Shown one piece after another: positions 22,650-34,190 of a DNA stretch of 64,000 bases. Numbering within the stretch: the first letter of the stretch is position 1; every line of letters begins with the position of its first letter. Origin of the DNA: Ailurus styani (lineage: Eukaryota > Chordata > Mammalia > Carnivora > Ailuridae). The notes under the pieces are model-generated. The model saw nothing but the letters and a program-made list of their open reading frames with translations. It was not told the DNA's origin and ran no database searches. The DNA lies in contig LNAC01000278.1 in assembly GCA_002007465.1 (NCBI GenBank), forward strand, positions 1,030,333 through 1,094,332, read 5' to 3'. The position numbers and the translations under genes are program-made.

Positions 22650-25600
22650 GTAAGTCTTAAATTATAATGTTAAGTGTTTAACTTTTAAAAAGCTTATGTG
22701 AGATCAGAACATTACAATTTATACTACGGATCAAATGTTTTTTGGGTAGGTAATGAAGAGTACTAATTTTTTTTCTTTGAATTATCTATTATCATTGCAA
22801 GTACCCTTGTTGTTTGGTGCCAGATTTTCAATAGTTTCCTCTTGTTTATGAAATAGGATTTTATTATATTTTATGTGAAATACTAGAGTACTTCAGTGCA
22901 GCTACCCTAAGTGGTATTGTTTTATTATAGCTAAATTCTATTAATAAAAATAAGATTAAATTTAGAAAGACAAACCTTTTTATTACATTGAGATATTCAT
23001 AAGTCACATTGATGTGGAATATGTTTGAAGGTTGTTCTTTCGTATTTGGTTAAATATGTCTTGAGACACTGAAAATGATACATGAATTCTTCCAGTATTT
23101 TCAGGAGGTGAGGTCGTTTTAGGAATGAAGTTTTATTATCCTCTCCTTTGCCCTTTTATCAAGATGACCTTTATCATTATCTGAGGAGTATTTTTAATGA
23201 TTAAAAAATAAGATAATGCTGTGTTCTCCATCTTTAATCGCCTTTTGTAGAACCATAAATATCATCACCTTTATCTCTTTACTCCCCATACTTCATCCTT
23301 TCAGCCACTGGTATTGGGTCATTTTTCATTCTAAACATTCTTAACATGGGTATTGTAGTGTTCGTTATTCTTACTTCAAAGAATCTCCGCTTTTTTTATC
23401 TTCTCTGCCAAATTTATTTTCTTGAAATGTAATGTTTTCCATTGTTCAAATTTTAAAAGCCATTAGACTTATAATCTATTAATAGCAACAAAAAGATAAG
23501 GTATTCCCACAGCACTGTAATCCCCGAAGAGACTCTACATTTCCCTATCACACTGGACTTGCTCTCTTTCTCCCTCATTCTGCATCATGGCTTGTGGATT
23601 CCACCCTTATCAGCCTCTAAAACATAATTTAATAACAATTTTTCCCCTAATAAAATAGAGATAATATGTGTTCCATGAAGAAAAATTAGAAAATGCAGAT
23701 AGATTTCTCTTTCCTTCTCGGTGCCTCTTAGCCTCTCACTCAGAACTTCTATCAGTATTTCGGTGTCTAGCACATATTTTAATAAAGATGAGATCACACT
23801 GAGACTTTTTAAATCTGCTCCCTTTCTTATTTTTAAATGCTTTTTCCTTGTGTTTCTCTTGAATTAGTCTCCCTTTCCATTCCTACTGTTCTCACTGTAT
23901 TTTTCTTACCTTGATTATCATAATCTCTTAATTGGTCCTTTTGCCTCTTCTCATTTTCTTAATTGTCTTTTTTCTAAAACCCTAATAAAAGCATTTGTCT
24001 TCTTTTTTCTTGTAGGGTAAATCACAACCTAACTTTGACCTTTCTTTCACTATCATCTGCTTGGAAGAGTCTTTGCTATTTTATAGTCAGGCTCTGTGCT
24101 CTCATGCTTTCATGACCTCATGTCTGTGACATCCTGTCCCCTCCCCACAACAAAACCAGATACTTATTAAAAAATAGCTTGATGCTTGTTATTTTCTTGA
24201 AGTTTTCTCTTTCAAAAACCCACCCGATTAAAGAATCCTTATATAAAATACAATCTTCTCTGGAAAGATTTGTATATTCCCCTCTTAATCAGTTAACAGT
24301 TCAGTGCTCATTTGACTTTTTAGCAGGGGTTTGCTGAGTGTAAAATGAATGTGAGACATTGGATAGATCTCTGGGAGTTAGTAAGGGAGATACCAGGGCC
24401 TAACTTGGCCAACCTCTAGCTTTCTCTAGGCCCAGCCATGCTACAGTCATTTTACACACGATCTTTGAGATTTATAAAAATCCAAGTTTAACCCCAGTTC
24501 ACTGGGGGTTTCACTTAGAAATAAACTCTTGTAGAAATAACAGAAGATTGGAAGTAGGGATAGAGAGACTAATTTGATTTAGGCAATAGAGAAATGATAA
24601 TACTGCATATGAATATATGGACATTCATACATATCGTGAGGTGAGGGACTGCCTACATCAATGCAGATCTGGTTTCTGACATACTCCACAAACCCATTCA
24701 TCATGGAAATAGTAGTGATTTTAAGGACATCCTTTGTAGAAAGGCATTTCAGGATTGTCAGTAATCACAGTTTGCCAGATTTTGCTGAGACAAGTAAAGT
24801 TGGTACTTATTTCAAGGAAAAATTAAGCCGAGAACAGAAAAAGAAGGAAAAAAGAAACAATCTTTGTTTAGTGTTAATCTTTATACGTCAAATGATTAAT
24901 TTAGGATTGAGACTGTATTTAAGGTCTGAATTAAAAGTTAGCCTTACAGTTAAAGGGACATCTCCAGATAGTGTTTATTACAATTAAAAGGTTCTTCGGT
25001 TGCCAGTTGAATACCTAACTTTCAGACAGAGGCTAGGGTAGGAAGATGAGATCTTTGCTTTCTGGCTGACTTTGGGGTAGCAGCTATCACTGCTCAGTCA
25101 CACAAAGCTTTCTTTGACATGGTCTTTTCTTGTGGCTTCATTATTCTGTGTTTTTGACTCCCTGCCTCATCTACACCTAAAGCGCTGTACTTCTAGTATC
25201 TTCATCTTTTTAAAAAACATTTGTTTTGCAAAAATTTCATAATAGTTGCAGTTGCCATGCGGCACCATGATTTTGACTTTAAATATATTATCCAACAAAT
25301 GTCCCTGCTGCTGCATGCCCTCTTCCCTGACCTTAGCTTCCATGTTACTGTAATTCTTCTAATTTAGAAGATTTAAGTAGGGTCAGCTTTGAATATGTGT
25401 GTGTATGTGTTAGAGGTTGGAGGATTAGATTCTCATCTCAGAGAGAGAGAATGGACTCCTGACTCAGCCTCTCATCTTTTCCCCTTGGTAATCCTTCTTC
25501 CACAGCATTGCTTAAGTAATGTCGAAACGACACATTTTTAACAGCTTGCAGTAGGTTAATATTGCTAAAGTCTGCTGGATATGCAATACTGTTATTCATA

Positions 25601-26310
25601 TGGTTTCAGTCTATTTCCTATTTCTCATTAAATCCTTTTTTTTTTTAACTTATAATCATCACTCTCTCCTTTGTTTTACTTGGTTTGTTTAATGTATTTC
25701 TAACAACATAACCCTCTTTTGCCACTCAGGCCTTCCTATCCTGCCAGTTTTTATATGAAGTGATGCAAATATATTTATCAACTATGCTGTATTCTTATTT
25801 TTTGTGCATAAATCTTGTCTTAATCACAAAATTGAGGGCAGGGGCAGTATTAGAGATTTTTCCAGTAAATTGAACCAAATTTATTGCATTAGACACAATT
25901 TTAGCCTTCAGTATCTGCTTAACTGTATATTAATAGTTACTGTCATTTTTCTTTATTAGACTTCTGTATTAAAAATATAGGATAATCACAGTATGCTGTG
26001 ATTCAGGTAATCGAAGTTATACTACTAGCTTCTTTTAATTGTATGAAAGCAAATTATTTGACCTGTATGGGATTCACTTTTGAATTCTGGATGGGAAAGC
26101 TAGATTAAATGATATATAAGTCTTTTTCATTTATATTTTTAAATTCTTTTAAAATTGTATTTAAAAATTGCCTATATGTAAAATGTCAGCCACTGTATTA
26201 AAGCTAGAATAAAGATTTGAATTTAGAAATAAAAAATCTTTGCCAAGGTAATGTTTCTTTTAACTTTTAAAAATGCATTTATTTAATTTACTATACCTGG
26301 TTTATTTTAG
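22650..26310 (+). other. ABCD3: Intron 3
   Basis: About 3.7 kb of AT-rich sequence without a SINE. A 108-codon open stretch at 24661-24987 matches nothing I recognise and lacks exon-like borders, so I treat it as chance. Nothing else assignable. Confidence 0.8.
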
Positions 26311-26399
26311 ACAGGTTACTTGATACTTATTGCTGTTATGCTGGTGTCTCGAACATATTGTGATGTTTGGATGATTCAAAATGGGACACTCATTGAAAG
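26311..26399 (+). CDS. ABCD3: ABCD3 exon 4 (membrane helix 1)
   Basis: 89 nt after acceptor TTTATTTTAG, ending in phase 2 before donor GTACTT. It encodes TGYLILIAVMLVSRTYCDVW followed by MIQNGTLIE and the first two bases of a serine codon (about residues 82-111). The hydrophobic run is the first conserved transmembrane helix, and NGT is a possible N-glycosylation sequon. Its phase-2 end is what the exon 5 pair must match. Confidence 0.97.
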
Positions 26400-26524
26400 G
26401 TACTTTTTTATTCACCTTCCTCCTGTATGTACAAAATACTAATTTGTCTCATATTTAACATTATCTTAAGCAAAAAATAGATTCTCAATTAGGTATAAAT
26501 ACTTAAGTCAAATTAGGTATTTGT

Positions 26525-26700
26525 TCGTTTACTTAACAGATGTTTATTGAGTGTCTCCCATGTGCCAGACACCCTGCTACTCTGTGATAGGGATATACTG
26601 GTGAACAGGAGAGGCTCTGTACCAAGTGCTGCAGAGCTGACACTTAATAGAGAGTTAGGGACAAGGAAACAAATTAAAATGCAGTATAATAAATGCTGTA
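26525..26700 (+). repeat. Old interspersed repeat (MIR/L2-age), family not assigned
   Basis: TTTATTGAGTGTCTCCCATG, TGCCAGACACCCTGCTAC and GGTGAACAGGAGAGG form a familiar old mammalian repeat pattern just downstream of exon 4. Confidence 0.4.
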
Positions 26701-27329
26701 GCAGGGGTTAAAAAAGTCACCAAGTTGGATGTCTAAAATTAATGAGATAATTTAGAGGAAAATATCAAAGCATTTCAGAGAATCATATTGAGAATGTTTA
26801 TTAGAAGAAAAAAACAATTTGTAGACATTTCCTTCAGTTTCTGAAGTTGGTGCTTTATACGTTTTTTCATTATAGTCTTTATACGTATTATATTATCACT
26901 ATAATTGATATTTTGAATTTAAAAACTTATAGTAACATTTATCTGTTAAAGATTTTATTCCTAATGATACCAAATTGAATGTCAGAGTAAAACATTTTTC
27001 TTGGAATTCTCTTTCCTGGCATGCAGTATTTTATCATAAAATTTCTTAAAATACTTAATCTAATAACTTTTTGAATGACACTACTTAAAATTTTTTAATG
27101 CTCCCAAATTTTGAAATGAAGTGCCCCCCACCCCTGCATATTCTTGATTTGCTTCTCAGGATTTGTAGGATGAGGAAGAATGCTTTATGCACATGTTTTC
27201 TGACTCCTCTCTCTAGGCAAATAGAGAAAGTTATTTGCATAGGATTAAAACCCTAACTACATGCCTGAGGACATTTGTAATTGTGTAGGCTCTTGTATTT
27301 AACACAGGTCTACCTGAAACCTGTGGTCA

Positions 27330-29150
27330 GTGCCCTGCCTTTTTTTTTTCTAATTATAGTAATACATGAACAACTTAAAAAGCAATATATGAACACAGCT
27401 TAATGTCAAATAGTGTTACTGGACTTAATCACAGACACATCAGTTCTGTGCCCCATTCTTCCATTTGTAACTCCATTCCCGGAGCCGGTTTTCTTTTTAC
27501 TGTTCATCTCTACCTCTGTATTTCAGTGTAACTTGTGTTACTGTCCTAGATTTTTCAGTTTTAGAGAGTATGCATTTATTTCCTACTTTGAAAGATGCGA
27601 ATTAGCTCTTTTACACTCCTGCCCATGCCCATGCTCATCCTCTTGTGTTGTTTTATCACATTTTTTTGTTAAGTCAGAATTTAATTGTTTACGTGATTTT
27701 GCCTGTTTACCTCTGAGCCACATGCTGTACTTTCGTAGTTTCTTTGGTGTACAACTTTTTGTTTTTCCTGGCATTTGAAAATTACAAGTTTTTGCTTGTG
27801 TACCATAGTTCTTTGCCTACTTCTTACTAATTCAGCCTAAGCTTATTTGACAACACTGTAAAATCTTCTCAGTATTGTAATATGGTCATACACACCAGGG
27901 GATCTTTTGATTTTTGTCTATTACCACCGCACCCTATACCTCTTGTTAGTTTCTTATCTTCCTGCCTAATCTGTACTGATTGCACTTTAAGTCCACTAAA
28001 GAGCAGTCCAGTTTGAATTTGCTTTAATTATGATCTTGGGAATTTCTTATATCTTTCTCTTTTGTGTTAAATAACCTGTTTTCTGAATCCTCTGTCTTCC
28101 TTTTCCTTAGTTTACTTTCTCATTTTGGCATGTACATTGTTTTTCTGAGAAAGGGCTACAACGGAAGTAAATTTTTGAGACCTGAACTCTTATATTCGAT
28201 TGATAGTTTAGCTATATATATACATTCCAACTTGGAAATCATTTTTTGTTAGAATTTTGAAAGCATCACCCTATTGTCCTCTATAGAGCTCAGCAGTTCT
28301 CAGCCTTGGTTGCAGGATGATTAGAATCATCTGGGGAATTTTGAGAACCATTAATACCTGGGCCCACCCCTAGAGATCCTGATTCAATTAGTCATTAGTT
28401 TTTGAAACATCCCAGGTGATTCTAATGTGAAGCCATGGTTAAACACTGCTGGTCTAGTTGCTGCGTTGGGTATGGAGGTCTATTCCTGTGCTGCTTGCCC
28501 TTCCTTAGCAGTGGATCTTTTTTTAGCCCCCTGTGGAAGCTTTTATGATCATTTTTTGTTGTTGGTGGTGGTTGTTTATTGCTGGTGTTTAGGAATTTTA
28601 CTGAATGTCACTGTGAATTTTTTTCCCCACTCTGCTGGACACTAGGTGGACTCTTTTCAGTTGAGAAACTCATTCCGCGTTCTGAGAAATTTTCTTGTGG
28701 TTTTAAAAAAAATTCTTCCTTTCTATTTTTTTTCTTTAATTTTTCTGGAATCTTTATTACTTGAGTGTTGGAATTCAAGATATAAGATAATCAAGTGATT
28801 ATCTTATAATTTCTCTACTGTTTAATCTCTGACATTTTATTTTCTAGGAAATTTCTTTATACTTTATCATCCAGTGAATTTATATTTGTCATCATTTTAT
28901 TTCTAAGAGTTACCTTTTTGTACAGATGTTCATTTTTAGAGCATTCTTGCAAGTCGTGTGGCTTTTTTTTTTTTTCTTTTTAGGTTCCTGCATTGTTTGT
29001 TTTTTCTTGGTCCTTTGTTCTTCTTATTTTTGTTGTTCATATTAGAGGCTTTCCTTAAGTCTGTCACTCTTGCTTGTCTATTCATCTTTAAAAGTGAAGG
29101 GCTAAAAAACTTGCTAGAAGCCAACTCGAGGGCTTATTGATTGTCTGGTC
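27330..29150. repeat. Probable old L1 sequence, antisense (weak)
   Basis: A T-rich + strand with phrases typical of reverse-complement L1 3' sequence around 28660-28920. The borders and the 27330-28000 part are uncertain. Confidence 0.3.
28285..28460 (+). repeat. MER5A-like hAT MITE
   Basis: CAGCAGTTCTCAGCCTTGG, AGAATCATCTGGGGAATTTT and GGTGATTCTAATGTGAAGCC follow the MER5A order. Confidence 0.6.
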
Positions 29151-29703
29151 TTTCCTGAATGGTGTTCGAAGAGAGTCTGGTCATTTTTGTGTGTGTGCCC
29201 TAGTGAGGAATCCTCTTAGAAATTCTAAGAAGTTTGTCATAAACATAATTGAAGTGTTTATTTGTTGCTGCTAGCATATCTATAGCTTTGGAAGATCAAT
29301 TTTACTGCTAAGTTCTGCTTATATGAGCTGTGTAAATAATTAATTGGAGTCCTTTGTATACTATATAGAAGACATGTATGCCCTTTAATATGATTATAAA
29401 ATTTGTACTTTTTCCTTTGATAACTTTATTATCTAAGCACCATATCTGTTAATAAAAATATCTGGAGAAAATGCATTGCCAAGAGTAGGTGGTACATTCA
29501 CTGCTGATGATGGACAAGAGGAAAGTTATTATGTAGCATGAGCCGGCCTGTAATTTTACTAGATAAACTAATCAATTTGTTGGGTACTTAGTTTTAAAAT
29601 ATAGATATGACATAAAGAAAAAAAATGAGGAAAAACCTGTTTCTAAAAAACATTATTTTATACTAATTAAACTTACAGAAAAGTTGCAGAAATAGTAAAA
29701 AGA

Positions 29704-29933
29704 ACTTCCATATACTCTTTTTTTTTTAAGTGTTTTTTTTTAAGATTTTATTTATTTGAGAGAGAGAGAGAGCAAGCATGAGCAGTGGGGAGGGGCAGAG
29801 GGAGAAGCAGACTCCCCGCTGAGTAGGGAGTCTGATGCAGGGCTCAATCCAAGGACCCTGGGAACATGACCTGAGCCAAAGGCAGACGCTTAACCTACTG
29901 AGACACCCAGGTGCTCCACTTCCATATACTCTT
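29704..29933 (-). mobile_element. CAN-SINE 14 with 16-base target duplications
   Basis: Antisense SINE, flanked by ACTTCCATATACTCTT at 29704-29719 and 29918-29933 (identical). It lies about 620 bases upstream of the alternative exon. Confidence 0.93.
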
Positions 29934-30552
29934 AACCCATATTCATCAATTGTGAAAGTCATTTTAAAGTGTTAACTTTCTCCTTGATAAATATTTTTGA
30001 GCTTCTGTGTATGAGATCTTTGATATTTGGTTAAATTTAACATTTTTAAACATTGTGAATTCATAATATGGGACAGTTTTACTTGAAAAACGACACATTG
30101 CTCTAACTTGCTACTAAAGCTACATTATAAATTGGTTTTGTTTTTTTTTCCTTTTTGCTTCTTCCAAAGAGGTTTAGATTCATCTATTTCTGCTAAAAAA
30201 AAAAAAAAAGTCTGAAAGAGATTCATTCTGGTCCTTAATGTATATTTTAATATCCTTTATATCTTTTAGGCTTATTTGTTAGCAGTGCCTAAAGACTTTG
30301 GAGTATGGGCAAATTTTAATAGGACAGACTTCTTTAAGGTAGAAACTGGAAATTCCATGATATGGAGGAGAATCCTTCCTACCTTGTTGCTGCTATAGTG
30401 TAATTATAAAGATATATTTTATTTTCAGGTGTTTGCCTACAGGCATTATAAAGTCATTTTAAAATCACCAAATTATCTTTTATAACGATCCTTACATGTT
30501 TTAGAATATGATACGAACTGTAAAATTACTCTTTATTATTTTTCTTTTGCAG

Positions 30553-30622
30553 TGGAATAATAAGCAGAAATAAGGCTTTATTCAAGAAACCATTTTTTAA
30601 ATTTATAGCTGCTACTCCAATG
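30553..30622 (+). CDS. ABCD3: Candidate alternative exon 5 (5-alt), diverged duplicate of exon 5
   Basis: A 70-nt open segment between acceptor TTTTTCTTTTGCAG and donor GTAAAC. Read from the phase-2 end of exon 4 it gives Ser followed by 23 codons starting GIISRNKALFKK and ending FIAATPM. Canonical exon 5 gives Ser followed by 23 codons starting GIIGRSRKDFKR and ending FITAMPL. Eleven of the 23 full codons encode identical residues (codons 1-3, 5, 10, 11, 15, 17, 18, 20, 22), and several others are conservative (R/K twice, S/N, L/M). By my count nucleotide identity is 37 of 70. It would replace residues around 112-134, the linker into membrane helix 2. The matching length, phases and splice sites argue for an ancient exon duplication kept as a mutually exclusive exon. 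A decaying copy is possible. I do not know whether it is already annotated in any species. Confidence 0.8.
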
Positions 30623-31569
30623 GTAAACCGTTGCTGAATGATAGCATGTGCTTCACCAAGTTTTATAATCTTGTGTGTTTCACAGCTTGGGCAGCACTAA
30701 AGCACTTTGGTTTTATGTGAAGTTTGGTTCAAACAATTTTAATCTAAACCTCTAAACTTTTTGTACTGTTTTAATTGCTCTTGTTTTTAATATTCTGATT
30801 TCTAGAAACAACAGTTTTATGTGGTTGAATTTTAGCTTTTTTCTAGCTCACCTTAAGCTTAAGAAATTATTTAGCACTTCTATCAAAATTGGACTATTAA
30901 TTTTTCTATCAGTCTAAAGTAACATTTCCCAAAGTATGTTCTTTGGAATGCCAGCTATGATAGAGGAAATGATACCTGTTACGAATCCCTCTCAGAGAGT
31001 TTTAATGCACAAGTTTTATGTTAAGAGCTTTGAGAACGTCTTTGAAAAGGACCTTTGTTAGTTTTTTTTAACCCAGGTTTTCTCAAATTTATTTGAGCAT
31101 ATGCCTTTTTTGCTCTAAAACACCAGCTAACATTACTTGGCATTATTCCCCTAGTCCCTCATAAAAATCAGATTATTTCTGTATCATATATCGTGTCGTT
31201 TTTTTTGTATGTGGAGCTAGGTTTAAATCATTTAGCGCAGTGTTTTTCAAAATATATTTTACTTACATTTGGCATTATTAGTAAACATTCATTGGAAAAA
31301 GACTATGTGGTCAAATAAGTTATATCTTTTTAGAGATCATAGACATATGGTACTCAGAGATCCTTTACTTATATGATATAATGGTTTTCAAAAAGTAGTA
31401 GAATTCTTACGTTAAATAAGTTCTTAATGGATATTTTTAGAACAGGTAGATATGTAAAATAAATTAAAAACGTGAAAGAGGAGTTGGTCTAGTTGAAGTG
31501 TTCCACAGATCTGCAGCCTCTAGAGAACCATTCTGAGGCTCTGGGGAACCCCGCTAGTCTACTACTCTC

Positions 31570-31790
31570 TGACTTATGATTTAGTCCTAGTGTCAGCAGA
31601 TAAGCTCTGTGGGTCCAATCCCACTGCCGTCTGTTTGGGAAAATTTTATTAAGATGCAGCCAGTCTCATTCTTGGCTGTTTTTCTTCTGCGATCAGAACG
31701 GAATAATCAGAACAGAGCCCTTCTGGCCCACAGAAGCATAAAATATTTACTCTTGACCTTTTACAGCGAGAGTTTGCTGATCTCTCATTA
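31570..31790 (-). repeat. hAT-type MITE, same family as 42190-42560 in reverse
   Basis: CTCTGTGGGTCCAATCCCAC, ATAAAATATTTACTCTTGAC and GAGAGTTTGCTGATCTCTC form the reverse complement of the family whose forward end reads GGGGTCAGCAAACT at 42190. Confidence 0.5.
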
Positions 31791-32222
31791 GGATGTCTCT
31801 GCCATTCATACAAATGAGAATCAGGGTATTAAAATATTTGAAAACAAATACCAGTTTATTTCATCCATAATAACCCATTGCTGGCTCTATAAAGTTGTTA
31901 GTTGTTTTAACATCTAAACCCCTTTTGTGGCAGCTAAGCCTTTTTTTAAATTACCATTTTTTAGGAAGGAAAGAACTAAGGAAATCATTGTTATTTAATT
32001 TTGCCACTCAGAGAGTGATTTTCAAGATGCCTATTTCAAATGGTCAAATTTCAAAAGTTGGAAACCTGTTTGTGCAAGAAAATGTTTTTCAGCATCTTTT
32101 TTTCTTATTGAATCTTTTGAGTCAATAAAAACTTCCAAGAGTAATTTTAGAGCTTTACAGGTTTTCTTGGAGTACAATATTGCTTCTTTCGCAACTAATG
32201 CATTGCATGTGGTGGTTTGCAG

Positions 32223-32292
32223 TGGTATCATTGGTCGTAGCAGGAAAGATTTCAAGAGATACTTATTCAACTTCATCACCGCCATGCCTCTC
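32223..32292 (+). CDS. ABCD3: ABCD3 exon 5 (canonical)
   Basis: 70 nt, phase 2 to phase 0, donor GTAAGT. It encodes the end of a serine codon, then GIIGRSRKDFKRYLFNFITA and MPL (about residues 112-134), the linker after helix 1 and the start of helix 2. The acceptor region is unusually purine-rich (ATGTGGTGGTTTGCAG), with a good branch-like CTAAT about 25 bases upstream. The competing upstream copy has a strong pyrimidine tract. Confidence 0.96.
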
Positions 32293-33613
32293 GTAAGTGT
32301 AATTCTTTAAAAATCTTTACATAGGGAAAAAATTGGATCTTCCTAAAATCTTCAGACATTTTTACTTCTTAAGTTTACTTTAAATGGATTTATGGTACTA
32401 AGGTACCTATCTCAAGTTTCGTTTTGTAACTTACAGCAGAACTTTTCTACGTAAACCTTTATATGAGACAGTAAAAAAGGAATGAGGTTGGGTTCAGTTT
32501 CATTGTATACATGTGTGGATGTGTCCATATGCGTTGTTTTGTTCTAACCTTTAGGCCAGGGTTTCTGTGATGTTTAGTAGCATCCCACTGGATGGCAGGA
32601 GTGCCCCTCCCCCAGTTTGAACAACCCCAGATGTCTCCAGGACATTGGCAAGTGTCCTGAGGGGCAGATAGGAGTGGTGGCAAAAGCACCCTGATTGGGA
32701 AACATTGCTGCTTTAGGCCATAAACTATTATAGTAGCTTGAACCACTGATGTAGTTGAAGTGAAATTGGAATTTAGTATCTGAATTTATTAAAAATAAAG
32801 GTCAGTGTTTGGTTAAAATCATAAGTGGTATTCTCAGCTTGGTTCTTTATTGCTACTACAAGAATTTTAGTATTATAAATACGGGAGTAAAAAAGAAAAG
32901 CTTGATTGTAAACTCCAGCTAATTAGAGAATATGTCAGAGATTTAATAAAGCTTGAGGCTACATGTACACGGCTTTTAGACCTTTAGAGAAAGTTGAGAT
33001 AAGTAGTGTAGAAGTCATTAAGAGATGGAGATTCAGTGGACAACCATTGTTTTCTTGAGAAAATGTTTATGTAAATGTGAGTTTGGAACTATGGAAGAAT
33101 TCATTTCAATGTAATGATGGGAACGAGAAGTAAAGATGACTCTAGAAATAATCTGGAAATGGTATGAGTTGGTATGAAATTTATAGTATTTTTTTAACAA
33201 GTGCAAATAGAATTCATTGTCTAGGGTTGTAGTGCTTGTAGAAGGAAACAGAAGATACAAACATAAATGTCAGGGCTCCTTTACATTGGATCCAAAGGGG
33301 ACAGATTTGGCTTTTTTTGTTGACAAAAGAAGAATCAAGATGCTTCTCATAATTAATGATATTAACGTATTCTAAAACTGAGTGTCAAGTAGAGTTTTAA
33401 TATATCAGCATAACAGAGCCAATTGCATTTGGTTTGGCATGTTCTCTTAGTATCTTTGCACACTCTGAGTAAAACAGAAGTGAATCCTATCAATTTGGAC
33501 GATTGGTTATAAAAATCATAGGATTTGGGGACAGAGCCAATGCTAGAGCAATAGATTATTATTTTGTAAGTAAAAATGTAGTAAAACCAGTAATATGTGT
33601 TTGTTTGTTTCAG
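32293..33613 (+). other. ABCD3: Intron 5
   Basis: About 1.3 kb. It contains part of an old DNA-transposon-like repeat (32545-32725) that has a second copy at 62280-62505. The remainder is unassigned. Confidence 0.85.
32545..32725 (+). repeat. Old DNA-transposon-like repeat (partial), same family as 62280-62505
   Basis: GATGTTTAGTAGCATCCCAC and AGATGTCTCCAGGACATTGG correspond in order to TAGGATATTTGACAGCATCT and AATGTCTCCAAACATTGCTA in the second copy. Confidence 0.55.
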
Positions 33614-33711
33614 ATCTCTCTAGTTAATAACTTCTTGAAGTTTGGGTTGAATGAGCTCAAACTGTGCTTCCGAGTAAGACTAACTAAATACCTCTATGAG
33701 GAGTATCTCCA
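33614..33711 (+). CDS. ABCD3: ABCD3 exon 6 (membrane helix 2 continuation)
   Basis: 98 nt after acceptor TTTGTTTCAG, ending in phase 2 at donor GTAAGT. It encodes ISLVNNFLKFGLNELKLCFR then VRLTKYLYEEYL, with the glutamine codon split into the next exon (about residues 135-167). The RxRLTKYLYEEYL stretch is a conserved cytosolic coupling region of ABC-D proteins. A young SINE sits only about 20 bases beyond its donor site. Confidence 0.97.
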
Positions 33712-33716
33712 GTAAG

Positions 33717-33946
33717 TGATAACCTATTTTTTTTTTTAAGATTTTATTTATTTTATTTGACACAGAGAGAGAGACCACAAGTAGGCAGAGAGGCAGGCAG
33801 AGAGACAGGGAGAGGAGGAAGCAGGCTCCCTGCTGAGCAGAGAGCCCGATGCGGGCCTCGATCCCAGGACGCTGAGACCATGACCTGAGTCGAAAGCAGA
33901 GGCTTCAACCCACTGAGCCACCCAGGCGCCCTGATAACCTATTTTT
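33717..33946 (-). mobile_element. CAN-SINE 15 with 15-base target duplications, 20 bases from the exon 6 donor
   Basis: Antisense SINE at 33732-33931, flanked by TGATAACCTATTTTT at 33717-33731 and 33932-33946. Its poly-T and TTTTTAAG run on the + strand directly follows the exon 6 splice donor. Confidence 0.94.
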
Positions 33947-34059
33947 ATATTAAAAATACTTACATCGAATAGAAATGCTTAGGATATTGAGATCTAGAAG
34001 TTTTTCTCTTGTATTGGATATATTTTTCAAGGAAATTCTCTTAGACCAACAAGCATGTA

Positions 34060-34190
34060 GGCAAGACCTTAGCAATTTAGACTTTAATCCTGGCTCTTCC
34101 ATTAATTTGCAAGTCATCCTTCTCTGGACTTGCTTCCTTATCTCTAAAGTAAGGACAATCTTTAAGGCTCTTCTAGCTCCAGACCTTTCT
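34060..34190 (+). repeat. Probable MIR
   Basis: TTTAATCCTGGCTCTTCCAT, then CTGGACTTGCTTCCTTATCT and AAAGTAAGGACAAT match the MIR core order. Confidence 0.5.

Larger units (their letters stand above)
26400..32222 (+). other. ABCD3: Intron between exons 4 and 5, containing the second exon 5 copy
   Basis: About 5.8 kb. It holds an old interspersed repeat near 26525-26660, an AT-rich stretch that may be old antisense L1 (27330-29150) with a MER5A-like element in it, one SINE with target duplications (29704-29933), the alternative exon (30553-30622) and a hAT-type MITE (31570-31790). Confidence 0.85.

Noticed and set aside
24661..24987. 108-codon open frame in intron 3
   Set aside because: No recognisable domain, lysine-rich AT-driven composition, and no splice borders that join ABCD3 in frame. 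Treated as chance.
27413..27778. 121-codon open frame
   Set aside because: Hydrophobic Phe/Leu/Ser-rich translation typical of T-rich non-coding sequence. Overlaps likely old repeat sequence.
30553..30622. Alternative explanation that the exon 5 copy is a processed or segmental pseudogene piece
   Set aside because: Neighbouring exons are not copied with it and it has its own splice sites. An exon-only tandem duplication fits better.
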